A stretch of DNA of 21,593 nucleotides from Fen-1038 sp042408355 (GTDB lineage Bacteria; Chloroflexota; Anaerolineae; Anaerolineales; Villigracilaceae), in contig JBHORD010000042.1 of assembly GCA_042408355.1 (NCBI GenBank), forward strand, positions 1-21,593. The letters are read 5' to 3'. The translations under genes and the position numbers were made by a program. Each line of letters opens with the position of its first letter. The stretch's first letter is position 1. Shown one piece after another: positions 14,430 to 21,593 of the stretch. The notes below the pieces were generated by a model, which was not told the DNA's origin, did not search any database, and saw only the letters and a program-made list of their open reading frames with translations.

Positions 14430-15866
14430 TTCGCTTGAATCTTTTCCAATCGGCGCGCCGCCGAGAATGTGCGCGGTGGTCGGAAGCCCCAAAAGGTTTT
14501 CGCCGAGTGAACCCAAAGCAATTCCATTTGTACGCTTCGCAAATTCGCGCGTCAACTCGTGCGAGCCTTTGACTTGCGCGTGGATTTCATAACCCGGCTC
14601 CGGCTGCGCCACCATGCCGCGCCGGAATAATGTAAATAAACTTCGTCCTATGCGGAAGCGCATGCGATTGTCGGCGTGCTGCATCACCAGCAAAATCGTC
14701 ACGTTGTGCACCCAGCCCGGAAGAACCAGCGCTTTCAAAAAATCAAGCGGATGAGTGAGCGCCCAGCCGAAGAATCTCAGCAATCGCATCGGCACGCTGA
14801 CATCCGTATCAATTAACGGAGCCGCCAAAAACCGCATCAACGATGAACCGTCAGGATAACGCACCGGTTCGATGCGCGTGATCTCATCGTGGTTGTAGAT
14901 CGATGAGATTGAAACGCCCTCCGAATAATTGACGTCCGATTTGCGGGCGACGGAGCCAAGCAGCGCTTCGGAATTGGTCCGTACCATGTCGCCGAGTCGC
15001 GGTGAAAGATTCGGCAAAGATTTTTTGACATCGCGTAGATTTAATAAAAGTTTGATTGTCCCCATCACGCCCGCAGACAGGATCACGCGTCTGGCCTGGA
15101 CCCGCTGCGGGTTCCGATTAAGAAGCGACGTTGAACGCTGATAGCTGATCTCGTAGCCGCCGTCTGCCGTCGCCGGTTTGATGTCCGTCACTTCCGCTTC
15201 CGAGATAATCTTTGCGCCGTTCTTTTCCGCGAAATACAAATAATTTTTCGGCAGTGTGTTCTTCGCATTGTATCGGCATCCGACCATGCACCCGCCGCAG
15301 TGACGACATCCCGCGCGCATCGGCCCTTTGCCTTCAAAATAGGGATCGGGAACCGTGACGCCTTCTTCGCCGAAATACGCGCCGACATCCGTCGCGCGGA
15401 ATGTTTGACTCATGCCGCGCTCATCGGCGATTTGCTTGAGAATATTATCCGCCTTCCAGAGTTTTGGATTGCGGGCCACACCGAGCATTTTCTTTGCAGT
15501 CTCATAATGCGGCTTGAGAATCTTGCCCCACGCAATCGGCTGATTCCACGCCTGAGTTGCAAAGGTTTCATCGGTGGGAACTTCGAGCACGTTGGCATAG
15601 CCCAAACTTCCGCCGCCGACTCCCGCGCCGTGTAAAACCATCACGCCTTTGAGAATGCTGATTTGCAAAATGCCATGCGCGCGGATGGCGGGCAGCCAGA
15701 GATATTTCCAATACTGCCAGTTGGTCCTGGCAAAATCGGTGTCGTTGAAGCGTTTGCCTTTTTCAAGGACGAGAACGGAATATCCTTTTTCCGTCAGTCT
15801 CATGGCTGAGACGCTTCCTCCAAAACCAGAACCGATGATGACGTAATCGTAGATTTTTTCAAGCAT
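14277..15866 (-). CDS. GMC oxidoreductase, cholesterol-oxidase-like flavoprotein
   Basis: A 529-residue FAD-dependent alcohol oxidase/dehydrogenase. The N-terminal dinucleotide-binding motif GSGFGGS is at 12-18. The FAD loop HGAGVGGGSLGYAN follows at about 79-92. A CxxCxxCxxxC cluster (Cys187, 190, 193, 197), typical of the ChoD-like branch, may hold an iron-sulfur centre. The C-terminal ILGGAPIG...DGSIMPANPGVNPSLTITALAE segment is the GMC signature. The start at 15866 follows the hydroxyacyl-CoA dehydrogenase stop by 18 bases, so it is the last gene of a three-gene operon, though no good Shine-Dalgarno is seen. A sterol or other hydrophobic alcohol is a likely substrate; the exact one is unknown. 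A C-terminal pseudogene copy lies at 13133-13287. Confidence 0.9.
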   Translation of the reverse strand: MLEKIYDYVIIGSGFGGSVSAMRLTEKGYSVLVLEKGKRFNDTDFARTNWQYWKYLWLPAIRAHGILQISILKGVMVLHGAGVGGGSLGYANVLEVPTDETFATQAWNQPIAWGKILKPHYETAKKMLGVARNPKLWKADNILKQIADERGMSQTFRATDVGAYFGEEGVTVPDPYFEGKGPMRAGCRHCGGCMVGCRYNAKNTLPKNYLYFAEKNGAKIISEAEVTDIKPATADGGYEISYQRSTSLLNRNPQRVQARRVILSAGVMGTIKLLLNLRDVKKSLPNLSPRLGDMVRTNSEALLGSVARKSDVNYSEGVSISSIYNHDEITRIEPVRYPDGSSLMRFLAAPLIDTDVSVPMRLLRFFGWALTHPLDFLKALVLPGWVHNVTILLVMQHADNRMRFRIGRSLFTLFRRGMVAQPEPGYEIHAQVKGSHELTREFAKRTNGIALGSLGENLLGLPTTAHILGGAPIGKDSSEGVVDENFEVHHYPGMYIIDGSIMPANPGVNPSLTITALAEYAMSKIPANK

Positions 15867-15884
15867 TCAGTAATCAGCTTTCAG

Positions 15885-16730
15885 CTAATATTTGTAGAAT
15901 CCTTGTCCCGTCTTTCTTCCCAAATACCCGGCGTCAACCATCTTTCTCAATAACGGCGCGGGGCGATATTTGTCTTCGCCCAAGTCTCTTTGCAGAACTT
16001 CCATCACGAATAGAACCACATCCAGCCCGATCAAATCCGCCAGCGTGAGCGGACCCATCGGGTGATTCATGCCAAGCTTCATCACGGCATCAATCGCTTC
16101 GGGCGTGCCGACATTTTCCTGCAAGGCAAATACGGCTTCGTTGATCATCGGACACAAAATGCGATTGGAAATAAAGCCGGGCGAATCGTTGGCTTCCCAG
16201 GCTTCCTTGCCCATCACCTTGCAAAGTTCGAGCGTGGTCTTAAGCGTCTCTTCGCTGGTGGCGAGACCTTTGATGACTTCCACCAGTTTCATCAGCGGCA
16301 CGGGATTCATGAAATGCATTCCGATGACTTTATCCGCGCGTTTGGTTTGCGCCGCGATCTTCGTGATGGAGATTGAAGATGTATTGCTGGCAATGATCAC
16401 GCCTTCGCGCGCCCTGGCATCCGCTTCCTTGAAGATCTTGAATTTCAGTTCAGGGTTTTCGGTGGCGGCTTCGATCACGAAGTCCGCTTTGGCGAGATCG
16501 TCATAATTCGAGACGAAGTTGATTTTGTCGGCGGCCGCTTTCTGGTCCGGTGTGAGCGCGCCCTTTTCAACCAATTTCGCCGTGGACTTGGCAATCGCCG
16601 CTTTGGCTTTTTCCAACGCGGCAGGCAAAACATCCATGCATGTGACTTCAAATCCGGAAGTGGCGGCAACCTGCGCGATGCCGTTGCCCATCGTCCCCGC
16701 GCCGATTACGAATATGTTCTTGATATCCAT
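15885..16730 (-). CDS. 3-hydroxyacyl-CoA (3-hydroxybutyryl-CoA) dehydrogenase
   Basis: A 281-residue single-function enzyme that interconverts 3-hydroxyacyl-CoA and 3-oxoacyl-CoA with NAD(P). The Rossmann motif GAGTMG is at 10-15, the catalytic His139 is in GMHFMNPVP and the partner Glu151 is in LVEVI; the SPGFISNRIL segment and the C-terminal dimerisation domain (GPLTLADLIGLD, GRKTGQGFYKY) complete the family. The ATG at 16730 has GAGGAAA upstream. The gene lies 56 bases after the thiolase and 18 bases before the GMC gene, forming one transcription unit. Butyryl-type short-chain substrates are likely from length and closeness to the Hbd/PaaH group, but chain length is not shown by sequence. 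Confidence 0.95.
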   Translation of the reverse strand: MDIKNIFVIGAGTMGNGIAQVAATSGFEVTCMDVLPAALEKAKAAIAKSTAKLVEKGALTPDQKAAADKINFVSNYDDLAKADFVIEAATENPELKFKIFKEADARAREGVIIASNTSSISITKIAAQTKRADKVIGMHFMNPVPLMKLVEVIKGLATSEETLKTTLELCKVMGKEAWEANDSPGFISNRILCPMINEAVFALQENVGTPEAIDAVMKLGMNHPMGPLTLADLIGLDVVLFVMEVLQRDLGEDKYRPAPLLRKMVDAGYLGRKTGQGFYKY

Positions 16731-16786
16731 TTTTCCTCGCTTTCGTTTGCCGGTTTATTCGTTTGCAGGTTGGAAGGTTTGATTTG

Positions 16787-17989
16787 CTAACTTTCCAACT
16801 CCATCGCCATCGCCACCGCTTCGCCGCCGCCCAGACAAAGTGATGCGATACCGCGCTTCAAGCCGCGATCTTTCAAGGCGTAGATCAACGTGGTCAGCAC
16901 ACGCGCGCCGCTTGCGCCCAGCGGATGACCGAGCGCGATCGCGCCGCCATTGACGTTGACCTTGCTCCAATCCCAGCCCTGATCGGCCAAAGCATAGCCA
17001 TCCGCGAGAACCTGCGCGGCGAAGGCTTCGTTGAGTTCGATCAAGTCCACATCTTTCAACGTCCAACCGACCTTCTTCAAAAGCTTCGGCATGGCGTGTG
17101 CGGGCGCGGCAAATAAATATTTTGGTTCGACCGCGGCCTGTGCGTAACCGACAACCCTGGCGAGCGGCTTCAAATGATTTTTCTCCGCGTATGCGCGCGA
17201 AGCAATCACCACGGCCGCGGCGCCGTCGTTCATCGGCGATGAATTTCCGGGCGTGACCTTGCCATCGGGTTTGAACGCGGGCTTGAGCTTTGCCAGCGCT
17301 TCGAGCGACGTATCTTTGCGCGGACTTTCGTCTGTGTCAACGACCGTGATCTCGCCTTTGCGCCCCTTGATTTCGACCGGCACGATTTCGGCTTTGAACT
17401 TTCCGCTTTCAATGGCTTTGACTGCTTTTTGATGACTGCTCAACGCGAACTCATCCATTGCCTGGCGCGTGACTTCATATTCGTCGGCGATGAATTCGGC
17501 GGCCATGCCCATGCCCCAATTTTCGAACGGGTCCCACAGACCGTCATGGTTCAAGGCGTCAACCAGTTGCTGATTGCCGAATTTTAATTCGCCGCTTCGC
17601 GCGTGGATGAGGAACGGCGCGCGGCTCATGGATTCCATTCCGCCGGCGACGAATAAATCCGCGTCGCCGGCGCGGACGGCTTGCGAGGCGAGCATCGCGG
17701 CTTTGAGTCCCGAGCCGCAGACTTTGTTCACCGTGGTCGCGCCGATCGTGGCGGGCACGCCGCCTCCAATCCCAGCCTGACGCGCAGGCGCCTGTCCCTC
17801 CCCGGCCTGAACAACGTTCCCCATCAGCACTTCTTCGATTTCATTTGGATCAATCCCGGCGCGTTCCACCGCGGCTTTGACAGCGATGGCTCCCAGCCTG
17901 GTCGCCGGCAGTCCGCTCAACGCGCCCTGGAATTTTCCAATCGGCGTGCGGACTGCAGAAAGAATCACAGCTTCGGTTTCTTTGCCCAT
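16787..17989 (-). CDS. Acetyl-CoA C-acetyltransferase (thiolase)
   Basis: A 400-residue thiolase that condenses two acyl-CoA molecules or cleaves 3-oxoacyl-CoA. The acyl-accepting Cys91 (NKVCGSGLKA), His355 (ALGHPLGASGAR) and the second Cys385 (LCLGGGEAVA) are all present. The ATG at 17989 has GAAGGAG upstream. First gene of the operon with the 3-hydroxyacyl-CoA dehydrogenase, so the pair can carry out two successive steps between acetyl-CoA and 3-hydroxybutyryl-CoA, in either direction. The usual crotonase and acyl-CoA dehydrogenase genes are not in the window. Confidence 0.96.
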   Translation of the reverse strand: MGKETEAVILSAVRTPIGKFQGALSGLPATRLGAIAVKAAVERAGIDPNEIEEVLMGNVVQAGEGQAPARQAGIGGGVPATIGATTVNKVCGSGLKAAMLASQAVRAGDADLFVAGGMESMSRAPFLIHARSGELKFGNQQLVDALNHDGLWDPFENWGMGMAAEFIADEYEVTRQAMDEFALSSHQKAVKAIESGKFKAEIVPVEIKGRKGEITVVDTDESPRKDTSLEALAKLKPAFKPDGKVTPGNSSPMNDGAAAVVIASRAYAEKNHLKPLARVVGYAQAAVEPKYLFAAPAHAMPKLLKKVGWTLKDVDLIELNEAFAAQVLADGYALADQGWDWSKVNVNGGAIALGHPLGASGARVLTTLIYALKDRGLKRGIASLCLGGGEAVAMAMELES

Positions 17990-18019
17990 GTCATCTCCTT
18001 CGCTCGTTTTGATGAAGCT

Positions 18020-18025
18020 ATTATA
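18020..18025 (-). promoter_or_regulatory. -10 element of the thiolase operon
   Basis: A perfect TATAAT on the minus strand lies 30 bases before the ATG at 17989, leaving room for the Shine-Dalgarno. The -35 region is weak. This gene therefore has a normal leader, unlike the leaderless genes elsewhere in the window. Confidence 0.55.
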
Positions 18026-18090
18026 GTCTCAGTGAAAATGGAAACGTTCGTGTCACAAGGCATGGACGTTTGTTACTTTGGGGGGTAAGT

Positions 18091-19716
18091 TCACCGCGCT
18101 TCGCCCTCCGCCGCGGCGTAGCGCACGAGATACGTTCCGCTGGATTGTTCCTGTATCAGACTAAACGGCGTGACGATGATGATCCATGTATGCCCCGGTT
18201 TGAGCGCGGCGGGCGAACCGTCCATGTTCACGAATTTAATGGGACGTTGAAAGCCGGTTTGTTTTTCGTAATCGCCGGCAAGCGTGTTCCATTTGATTTT
18301 GAACATTTGCCCGTCGCGGAACAGGAACGCATAATTTTGATTGCCCATATCGAGATGAATGTCGAGATTGGTGGGCTCGACCACATCGGTGTCAGCCATC
18401 AACACGATCACATTTTCAACGTGGATTTGACGTCCGGTGAGTCGGTCCACATCCGCGTGTAAAACGCCTGGGGCGTTTTTGTCGGCATTGTCCACGTAAC
18501 GAAGATACGCCTGATAAAGCGGATCGTATATCCAGCCGGATTGATTCAAGAAGGAATAGAAAACGTTGATTTGCTGTGCGGGGACGCCTCCGGCAGGCGG
18601 CTCTTGTGAAAAATAGTTGCTGGCGTAATCAAAATTTGAATTTGTCTTTTGCTGGTTTTCCAGCGCTATGGTTTTGAACTTTTGAATATCGAGCATGTAC
18701 CCGCCGTTGTCAATTTCGTGAGAAACGAAAAAACATTTTGGAATCTTTGCAAGCACTTCTGGCGAAGCAAATGCATAGATCAAACAACTATCGGTGAAGA
18801 AACTGGAAATATATCCGTAAAGCAGACGCCCGGAACGAATCGGGCCGATTTGAGCGGCGGGCTCATGCTGTGGATCGGGCGTCGGCGTGTTAAACGAATC
18901 ATTCGGGACCATTCCGGCGTCCCGCGATAAATCATCCTTGCTCACGCTGACGGCTTGAGTCTTGCCGCTGACCGGATCGGCGTCGCTGTCGAGATTTTTG
19001 TCGCCTGCATTTTGTTTTGTGAAATCGAGATAGGGCGGTTTGACAAATTCAATCGTGTATGTTCCCGCGGAAACATTGAAGCCGTAATAACCGTTTGTGT
19101 CGGTTGTGGTTTGCTCGATCAAATTGCCGTTTGCATCATAAAGATTGACGCAAATCCCGCCGATGCCCGGCTCGCCCGGGTCTTGCATTCCATTTTTGTT
19201 GGCGTCCAGCCAGACGCGGCGGCCAAGGATAATCCCGGTTTGTTTGAAGGCGTCTTTGCGAACCGCGCAGGTTCCCGTGATTGGAATTTCCGGCGCGGGC
19301 CATTGACCATAAAACACGGATAAAAAACGCGACTCGCCGCCGGTGATGGAGAACTCGAAGACCCATGGCGCGAAGGAAAGTCCCGCCTGTGGACGCGCCG
19401 TCGGCGGAAAGTGTGAGATCGAAACCAGCATCGCTGGAATTTTCAGCAATGAAGGATCAAGCGCAAGCTGTCCGGTTAACGGATTGATGTCTTTCGGAAA
19501 ATCGGTTTGATTGGGACCAAAAGAAGCGCGCGTCGCAGTCGGAACGGGAAGCGCGGTGAATGTCGGCGCGGGCGCGGATGTCTTTGTTTCGGTTGGCTGT
19601 GAACGCGGCGGCATATTCGTGAGCGCGGGTTCCGTGGCTGTTGTGGGACTGCAGGAACTGAACACCCGCGAGAAAGTCAATGCAAAAATCCAAAACACGA
19701 GTCGTGATGGTCTCAT
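18091..19716 (-). CDS. DUF3048 lipoprotein with an inserted SdrD B-like domain
   Basis: A 541-residue exported protein. The ATG at 19716 has GGAGG five bases upstream. A signal peptide ends at a slightly unusual lipobox FSSC (Cys22). A Thr/Pro linker follows (about 28-65). The N-terminal part of DUF3048 (YerB family) is seen at about 77-140: INPLTGQ, DPSLL, ARPQAGLS, ESRFLSVFYGQ. The family normally continues soon after to a GPVRSxR segment; here that segment is GPIRSGR at 291-297. In between, residues 162-272 form an SdrD B-like/Cna-type beta-sandwich, with GRRVWLDANKNGMQDPGEPGI, TTDTNGYYGF and AGTYTIEFVKP. The Asp/Asn-rich segments suggest calcium binding. The C-terminal DUF3048 half runs to the end. 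Function is unknown to me; a surface role is inferred. It is 182 bases downstream of the HIT gene, a gap with no recognisable gene. Confidence 0.85.
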   Translation of the reverse strand: MRPSRLVFWIFALTFSRVFSSCSPTTATEPALTNMPPRSQPTETKTSAPAPTFTALPVPTATRASFGPNQTDFPKDINPLTGQLALDPSLLKIPAMLVSISHFPPTARPQAGLSFAPWVFEFSITGGESRFLSVFYGQWPAPEIPITGTCAVRKDAFKQTGIILGRRVWLDANKNGMQDPGEPGIGGICVNLYDANGNLIEQTTTDTNGYYGFNVSAGTYTIEFVKPPYLDFTKQNAGDKNLDSDADPVSGKTQAVSVSKDDLSRDAGMVPNDSFNTPTPDPQHEPAAQIGPIRSGRLLYGYISSFFTDSCLIYAFASPEVLAKIPKCFFVSHEIDNGGYMLDIQKFKTIALENQQKTNSNFDYASNYFSQEPPAGGVPAQQINVFYSFLNQSGWIYDPLYQAYLRYVDNADKNAPGVLHADVDRLTGRQIHVENVIVLMADTDVVEPTNLDIHLDMGNQNYAFLFRDGQMFKIKWNTLAGDYEKQTGFQRPIKFVNMDGSPAALKPGHTWIIIVTPFSLIQEQSSGTYLVRYAAAEGEAR

Positions 19717-19898
19717 CCGTGCCTCCGGTGAATGAAATTCTTCAGAAGTTCACAAAAATTCTCCCCGCTTTCTTATAAACGATGATTGGTTCGCGCGTTT
19801 GATTTTTGGCGCTGATATGCAGGTAAGCGGCGCGGGGCGGGATATGGTCTTGCTCCGCGCGAGGCGTTACTTGTCTTTGGCGCGCCGCGGATTTTTTC

Positions 19899-20381
19899 TC
19901 AATCTTGAAATCCCTGGCGGACGCGCCGCCACGTATCTTCGAGCGTTTCCGGCAGGACGCGCGTCTCAGCCAGCGACGACATGAAATTCGTATCGCCGAC
20001 CCAGCGCGGCACGATGTGAATGTGAACATGTTCTTTGACCCCCGCGCCGGCCGCCTCGCCGATGTTCACTCCAATATTGAACGATTTTGTGTTGTAGACT
20101 TTCCGCAGAACCGTAGTGGCGCGCGAAGTCAATTCCATCATTTCGGCGCGCGTCGCGGCATCGAGTTCCTCAAGATTAGGCTTATGTGCATACGGCACCA
20201 CCATCAAATGTCCACTCGTGTAGGGATACCGATTCAGAATTACGAAAGCCAGTTTGCCGCGCAAAGCGATCAGATTTTCCGGCCCGTCTTCTTTTTTCTG
20301 AACATTGCAAAAGACACAGCCGTCTTCTTTTCCGGAATTTTCAATGTATGTCATACGCCACGGGGACCAAAGGTGCTTCAT
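19899..20381 (-). CDS. HIT-family nucleotide phosphorylase/hydrolase (Ap4A phosphorylase-like)
   Basis: A 160-residue HIT protein acting on dinucleoside polyphosphates or related nucleotides. The ATG at 20381 is chosen because AGGAG lies about nine bases upstream; an ATG 24 bases earlier has none. Cys22-x-x-Cys25 with a later His resembles the zinc site of HIT enzymes, NRYPYTSGHLMVVP (50-63) is typical of the Ap4A phosphorylase-like group, and the catalytic triad HVHIH (His118, 120, 122) is complete. The C-terminal helix with RVLPETLEDTWRRV also fits that group. It stands alone, divergent from the ileS leader. Confidence 0.93.
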   Translation of the reverse strand: MKHLWSPWRMTYIENSGKEDGCVFCNVQKKEDGPENLIALRGKLAFVILNRYPYTSGHLMVVPYAHKPNLEELDAATRAEMMELTSRATTVLRKVYNTKSFNIGVNIGEAAGAGVKEHVHIHIVPRWVGDTNFMSSLAETRVLPETLEDTWRRVRQGFQD

Positions 20382-20519
20382 TTTTTTGTCTCCTGATTTT
20401 AGCATAAGTAAGACGGCAGGGATACAGCGGGGCGAATGCGTTATCGCCCGGGCTGACCCTTTAGTCTGCCGCCGAATCGGGCAATATCAAAATGCGGCGA
20501 ATCGCCAACCGGCCGCGTC

Positions 20520-20548
20520 TTGCTATCCTTTGAGGGGGTGAGTATAAT
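20520..20548 (+). promoter_or_regulatory. Promoter of the ileS T-box transcript
   Basis: TTGCTA (20520-20525), a 17-base spacer and a perfect TATAAT (20543-20548). Transcription should begin near 20555, just before the T-box stem I. Confidence 0.75.
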
Positions 20549-20560
20549 CAGCAAAACTTT

Positions 20561-20838
20561 AAAGGCGATGATGGGAACGAGTAAGTCCGTGCCTCTGTCA
20601 GCGAATCTGGACGCGGTGTGAGCCGGATCAGAAAAGCGGATTGAAAATCCTCCCGGAGCCGCAAACTGAAAATCGAATGCTCGATGATCGAATATTCGAC
20701 CAGTAAGTGAGACGGAGTTGTACTTCGTTACCAAAACAGGACGATGGAGGTCGTCCGCTGAGCGCCCATCTTTTTGGGAAGCAGAGTGGTATCGCGCGAG
20801 CATGGCTCTCGTCTCTGTTGTGAGGCGAGGGTTTTTTG
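20561..20838 (+). ncRNA. T-box riboswitch (ileS leader, isoleucine-specific)
   Basis: The leader has T-box parts in order. Stem I begins with GATGGGAACGAGTAA. Its distal arm pairs ATCTGG with CCGGAT around a GGTGTGAG loop, with an AGCGA bulge motif before it. The specifier region TGAAA-ATC-CTCCCGGAG places the codon ATC (Ile) at 20647-20649. GGACGA/TCGTCC forms a later hairpin. The T-box sequence CAGAGTGGTATCGCG is at 20782-20796; its TGGT (20787-20790) is complementary to the ACCA end of tRNA-Ile. An intrinsic terminator closes the leader. Uncharged tRNA-Ile should favour the antiterminator and so ileS expression. The middle (20671-20705) holds TCGAAT-rich palindromes not usual for T-boxes. 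The class and specificity are secure; exact helix borders are by eye. Confidence 0.93.
20806..20837 (+). terminator. Regulated intrinsic terminator of the T-box leader
   Basis: CTCTCGTCTC (20806-20815) pairs with GAGGCGAGGG (20822-20831) over ten positions including two G-U pairs, with a six-base loop, followed by six T residues. The terminator lies directly after the T-box sequence, as expected for transcriptional control. Confidence 0.9.
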
Positions 20839-20844
20839 TTAATG

Positions 20845-20912
20845 TCGCGATTCGATAATTCGATGGTCGAACTTCGGCTGTCGAGGAACGAACATCCAAT
20901 ATCGAATCGCGA
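20845..20912. repeat. TCGAAT-rich inverted repeat before ileS
   Basis: Perfect 13-base arms TCGCGATTCGATA (20845-20857) and TATCGAATCGCGA (20900-20912), with more TCGA-containing words between and after them. The right arm ends about 12 bases before the ileS Shine-Dalgarno (GGAGG, 20925-20929). Related TCGAAT palindromes occur inside the T-box leader at 20671-20705. Confidence 0.7.
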
Positions 20913-20933
20913 ATATCGAATTTCGGAGGCCGA

Positions 20934-21593
20934 ATGTTCAAACCCGTTTCATCCAGGCTCGACGTTCCTTCGATGGAAGAAGGCGTGCTGAATTTCTGGC
21001 AGCGCGAACAGATCTTCAAGAAGACCGTCGAACAGCGCAAGGGCAGACCCGAATATGTTTTCTTTGAAGGTCCGCCGACGGCGAACGGACGCCCCGGCGT
21101 GCATCACGTTTTGGCGCGCGCCTTCAAAGATATGTTTCCGCGCTACAAAATCATGCGCGGCTATCACGTCTCGCGGCGCGGCGGCTGGGACACGCACGGC
21201 TTGCCGGTCGAGATCGAAGTCGAGAAGAAGCATGGTTTTACCAACAAACAGCAGATCGAGGAATACGGCATTGCAAAGTTCAATGAAGAATGCCGCAGGT
21301 CGGCATTTGAATATATTCGCGATTGGGCGAAGCTGACTGACCGCATCGCCTTCTGGGTGGACCTCGATGACGCGTACGTGACTTATACCAACGATTACAT
21401 CGAGTCGGTCTGGTGGATTCTGAAATCGTTCTGGGAAAAGGATTTGCTTTACAAAGGCTATAAAGTTGTGCCGTATTGTCCGCGCTGCGGCACGCCTCTT
21501 TCGGATCATGAAGTGGCGCTCGGTTATGACGAGGCGACCGATCCTTCGGTCTTTGTCCGCATGCCGCTCGTGGACAAGCCCGATACGTCATTG
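20934..21593 (+). CDS. ileS: Isoleucyl-tRNA synthetase, N-terminal part (type 2)
   Basis: The first 220 codons of a class I synthetase; the gene runs off the window. The ATG at 20934 follows GGAGG by four bases. The class I first signature is in GPPTANGRPGVHHV (about 46-59), the form used by type-2 (eukaryote-like) IleRS in place of the common HIGH. GGWDTHGLPVEIEVEK also follows the type-2 form; common bacterial type-1 enzymes have GWDCHGLP. The CPRCGTPLSDHEVA segment at about 180-193 precedes the editing domain. The reading frame is open to the last base. Type-2 enzymes are generally insensitive to mupirocin, so such resistance is expected but inferred. Expression is controlled by the T-box upstream. 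Confidence 0.95.
   Translation, partial: MFKPVSSRLDVPSMEEGVLNFWQREQIFKKTVEQRKGRPEYVFFEGPPTANGRPGVHHVLARAFKDMFPRYKIMRGYHVSRRGGWDTHGLPVEIEVEKKHGFTNKQQIEEYGIAKFNEECRRSAFEYIRDWAKLTDRIAFWVDLDDAYVTYTNDYIESVWWILKSFWEKDLLYKGYKVVPYCPRCGTPLSDHEVALGYDEATDPSVFVRMPLVDKPDTSL

Noticed and set aside
19742..19898. Short open frame between the HIT and DUF3048 genes on the minus strand
   Set aside because: Its end reads somewhat protein-like, but the frame has no start or ribosome-binding site outside the HIT gene and no match I recognise.
20401..20519. Additional gene or RNA between the HIT gene and the ileS promoter
   Set aside because: Only a small GGGCGA/TCGCCC inverted repeat is visible and no start-stop pair with a ribosome-binding site.

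Overview
The window looks like chromosomal DNA of a moderately GC-rich bacterium, most likely of the phylum Chloroflexota (class Anaerolineae). This is an overall impression, not a database result. It rests on several lipoproteins with Pro/Thr-rich low-complexity linkers or tails, a beta-propeller/M23 lipoprotein pair, a serC-serA-DUF1015 neighbourhood, a type-2 isoleucyl-tRNA synthetase behind a T-box leader, many short palindromic repeats, and promoters placed so close to start codons that the mRNAs should be leaderless.

Layout. 1-3510 (minus strand) is a compact cell-envelope operon: a small beta-rich protein, a beta-propeller lipoprotein with a Pro/Thr tail, and a translationally coupled M23 peptidase lipoprotein. 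A dispersed repeat lies at both ends of the two lipoprotein genes, and one copy is read as part of a lipoprotein N-terminus. 3560-6405 (plus strand) is visibly AT-richer and probably acquired. It holds a membrane-anchored LuxR-type regulator with an extracytoplasmic LolA-like domain and an internal ribosome-binding site, a secreted golvesin-like protein, and a propeller lipoprotein. 6492-10183 carries serC (minus), then divergent serA and a DUF1015 gene (plus), with a palindromic MITE-like element between the last two. 10205-10852 (minus) is an RluA-type pseudouridine synthase. 10937-13063 (plus) is a fusion of an AAC(3)-type acyltransferase with a DUF4910-type zinc aminopeptidase.

13065-14429 contains a thiostrepton-resistance-type (TsnR) 23S rRNA methyltransferase gene. 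Just before its promoter lies a ~223-bp degenerate copy of the junction between this gene and the next one. That copy is the remnant of a lost tandem duplication. 14277-17989 (minus) is an operon of thiolase, 3-hydroxyacyl-CoA dehydrogenase and a cholesterol-oxidase-like GMC flavoprotein, suggesting acyl-CoA or sterol-like lipid metabolism. 18091-19716 (minus) is a DUF3048 lipoprotein with an SdrD B-like domain inserted inside it. 19899-20381 (minus) is a HIT-family nucleotide phosphorylase/hydrolase. The right edge holds a complete T-box leader with an AUC specifier and terminator, followed by the first 220 codons of ileS.

The genes form several independent units: envelope maintenance, serine synthesis, lipid/acyl-CoA oxidation and translation (RluA, TsnR, IleRS). 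The most unusual items are the acyltransferase-aminopeptidase fusion, the membrane LuxR/LolA regulator with a possible second translation product, the DUF3048 domain insertion, the TsnR locus with duplication scar, and the recurrent leaderless promoters.
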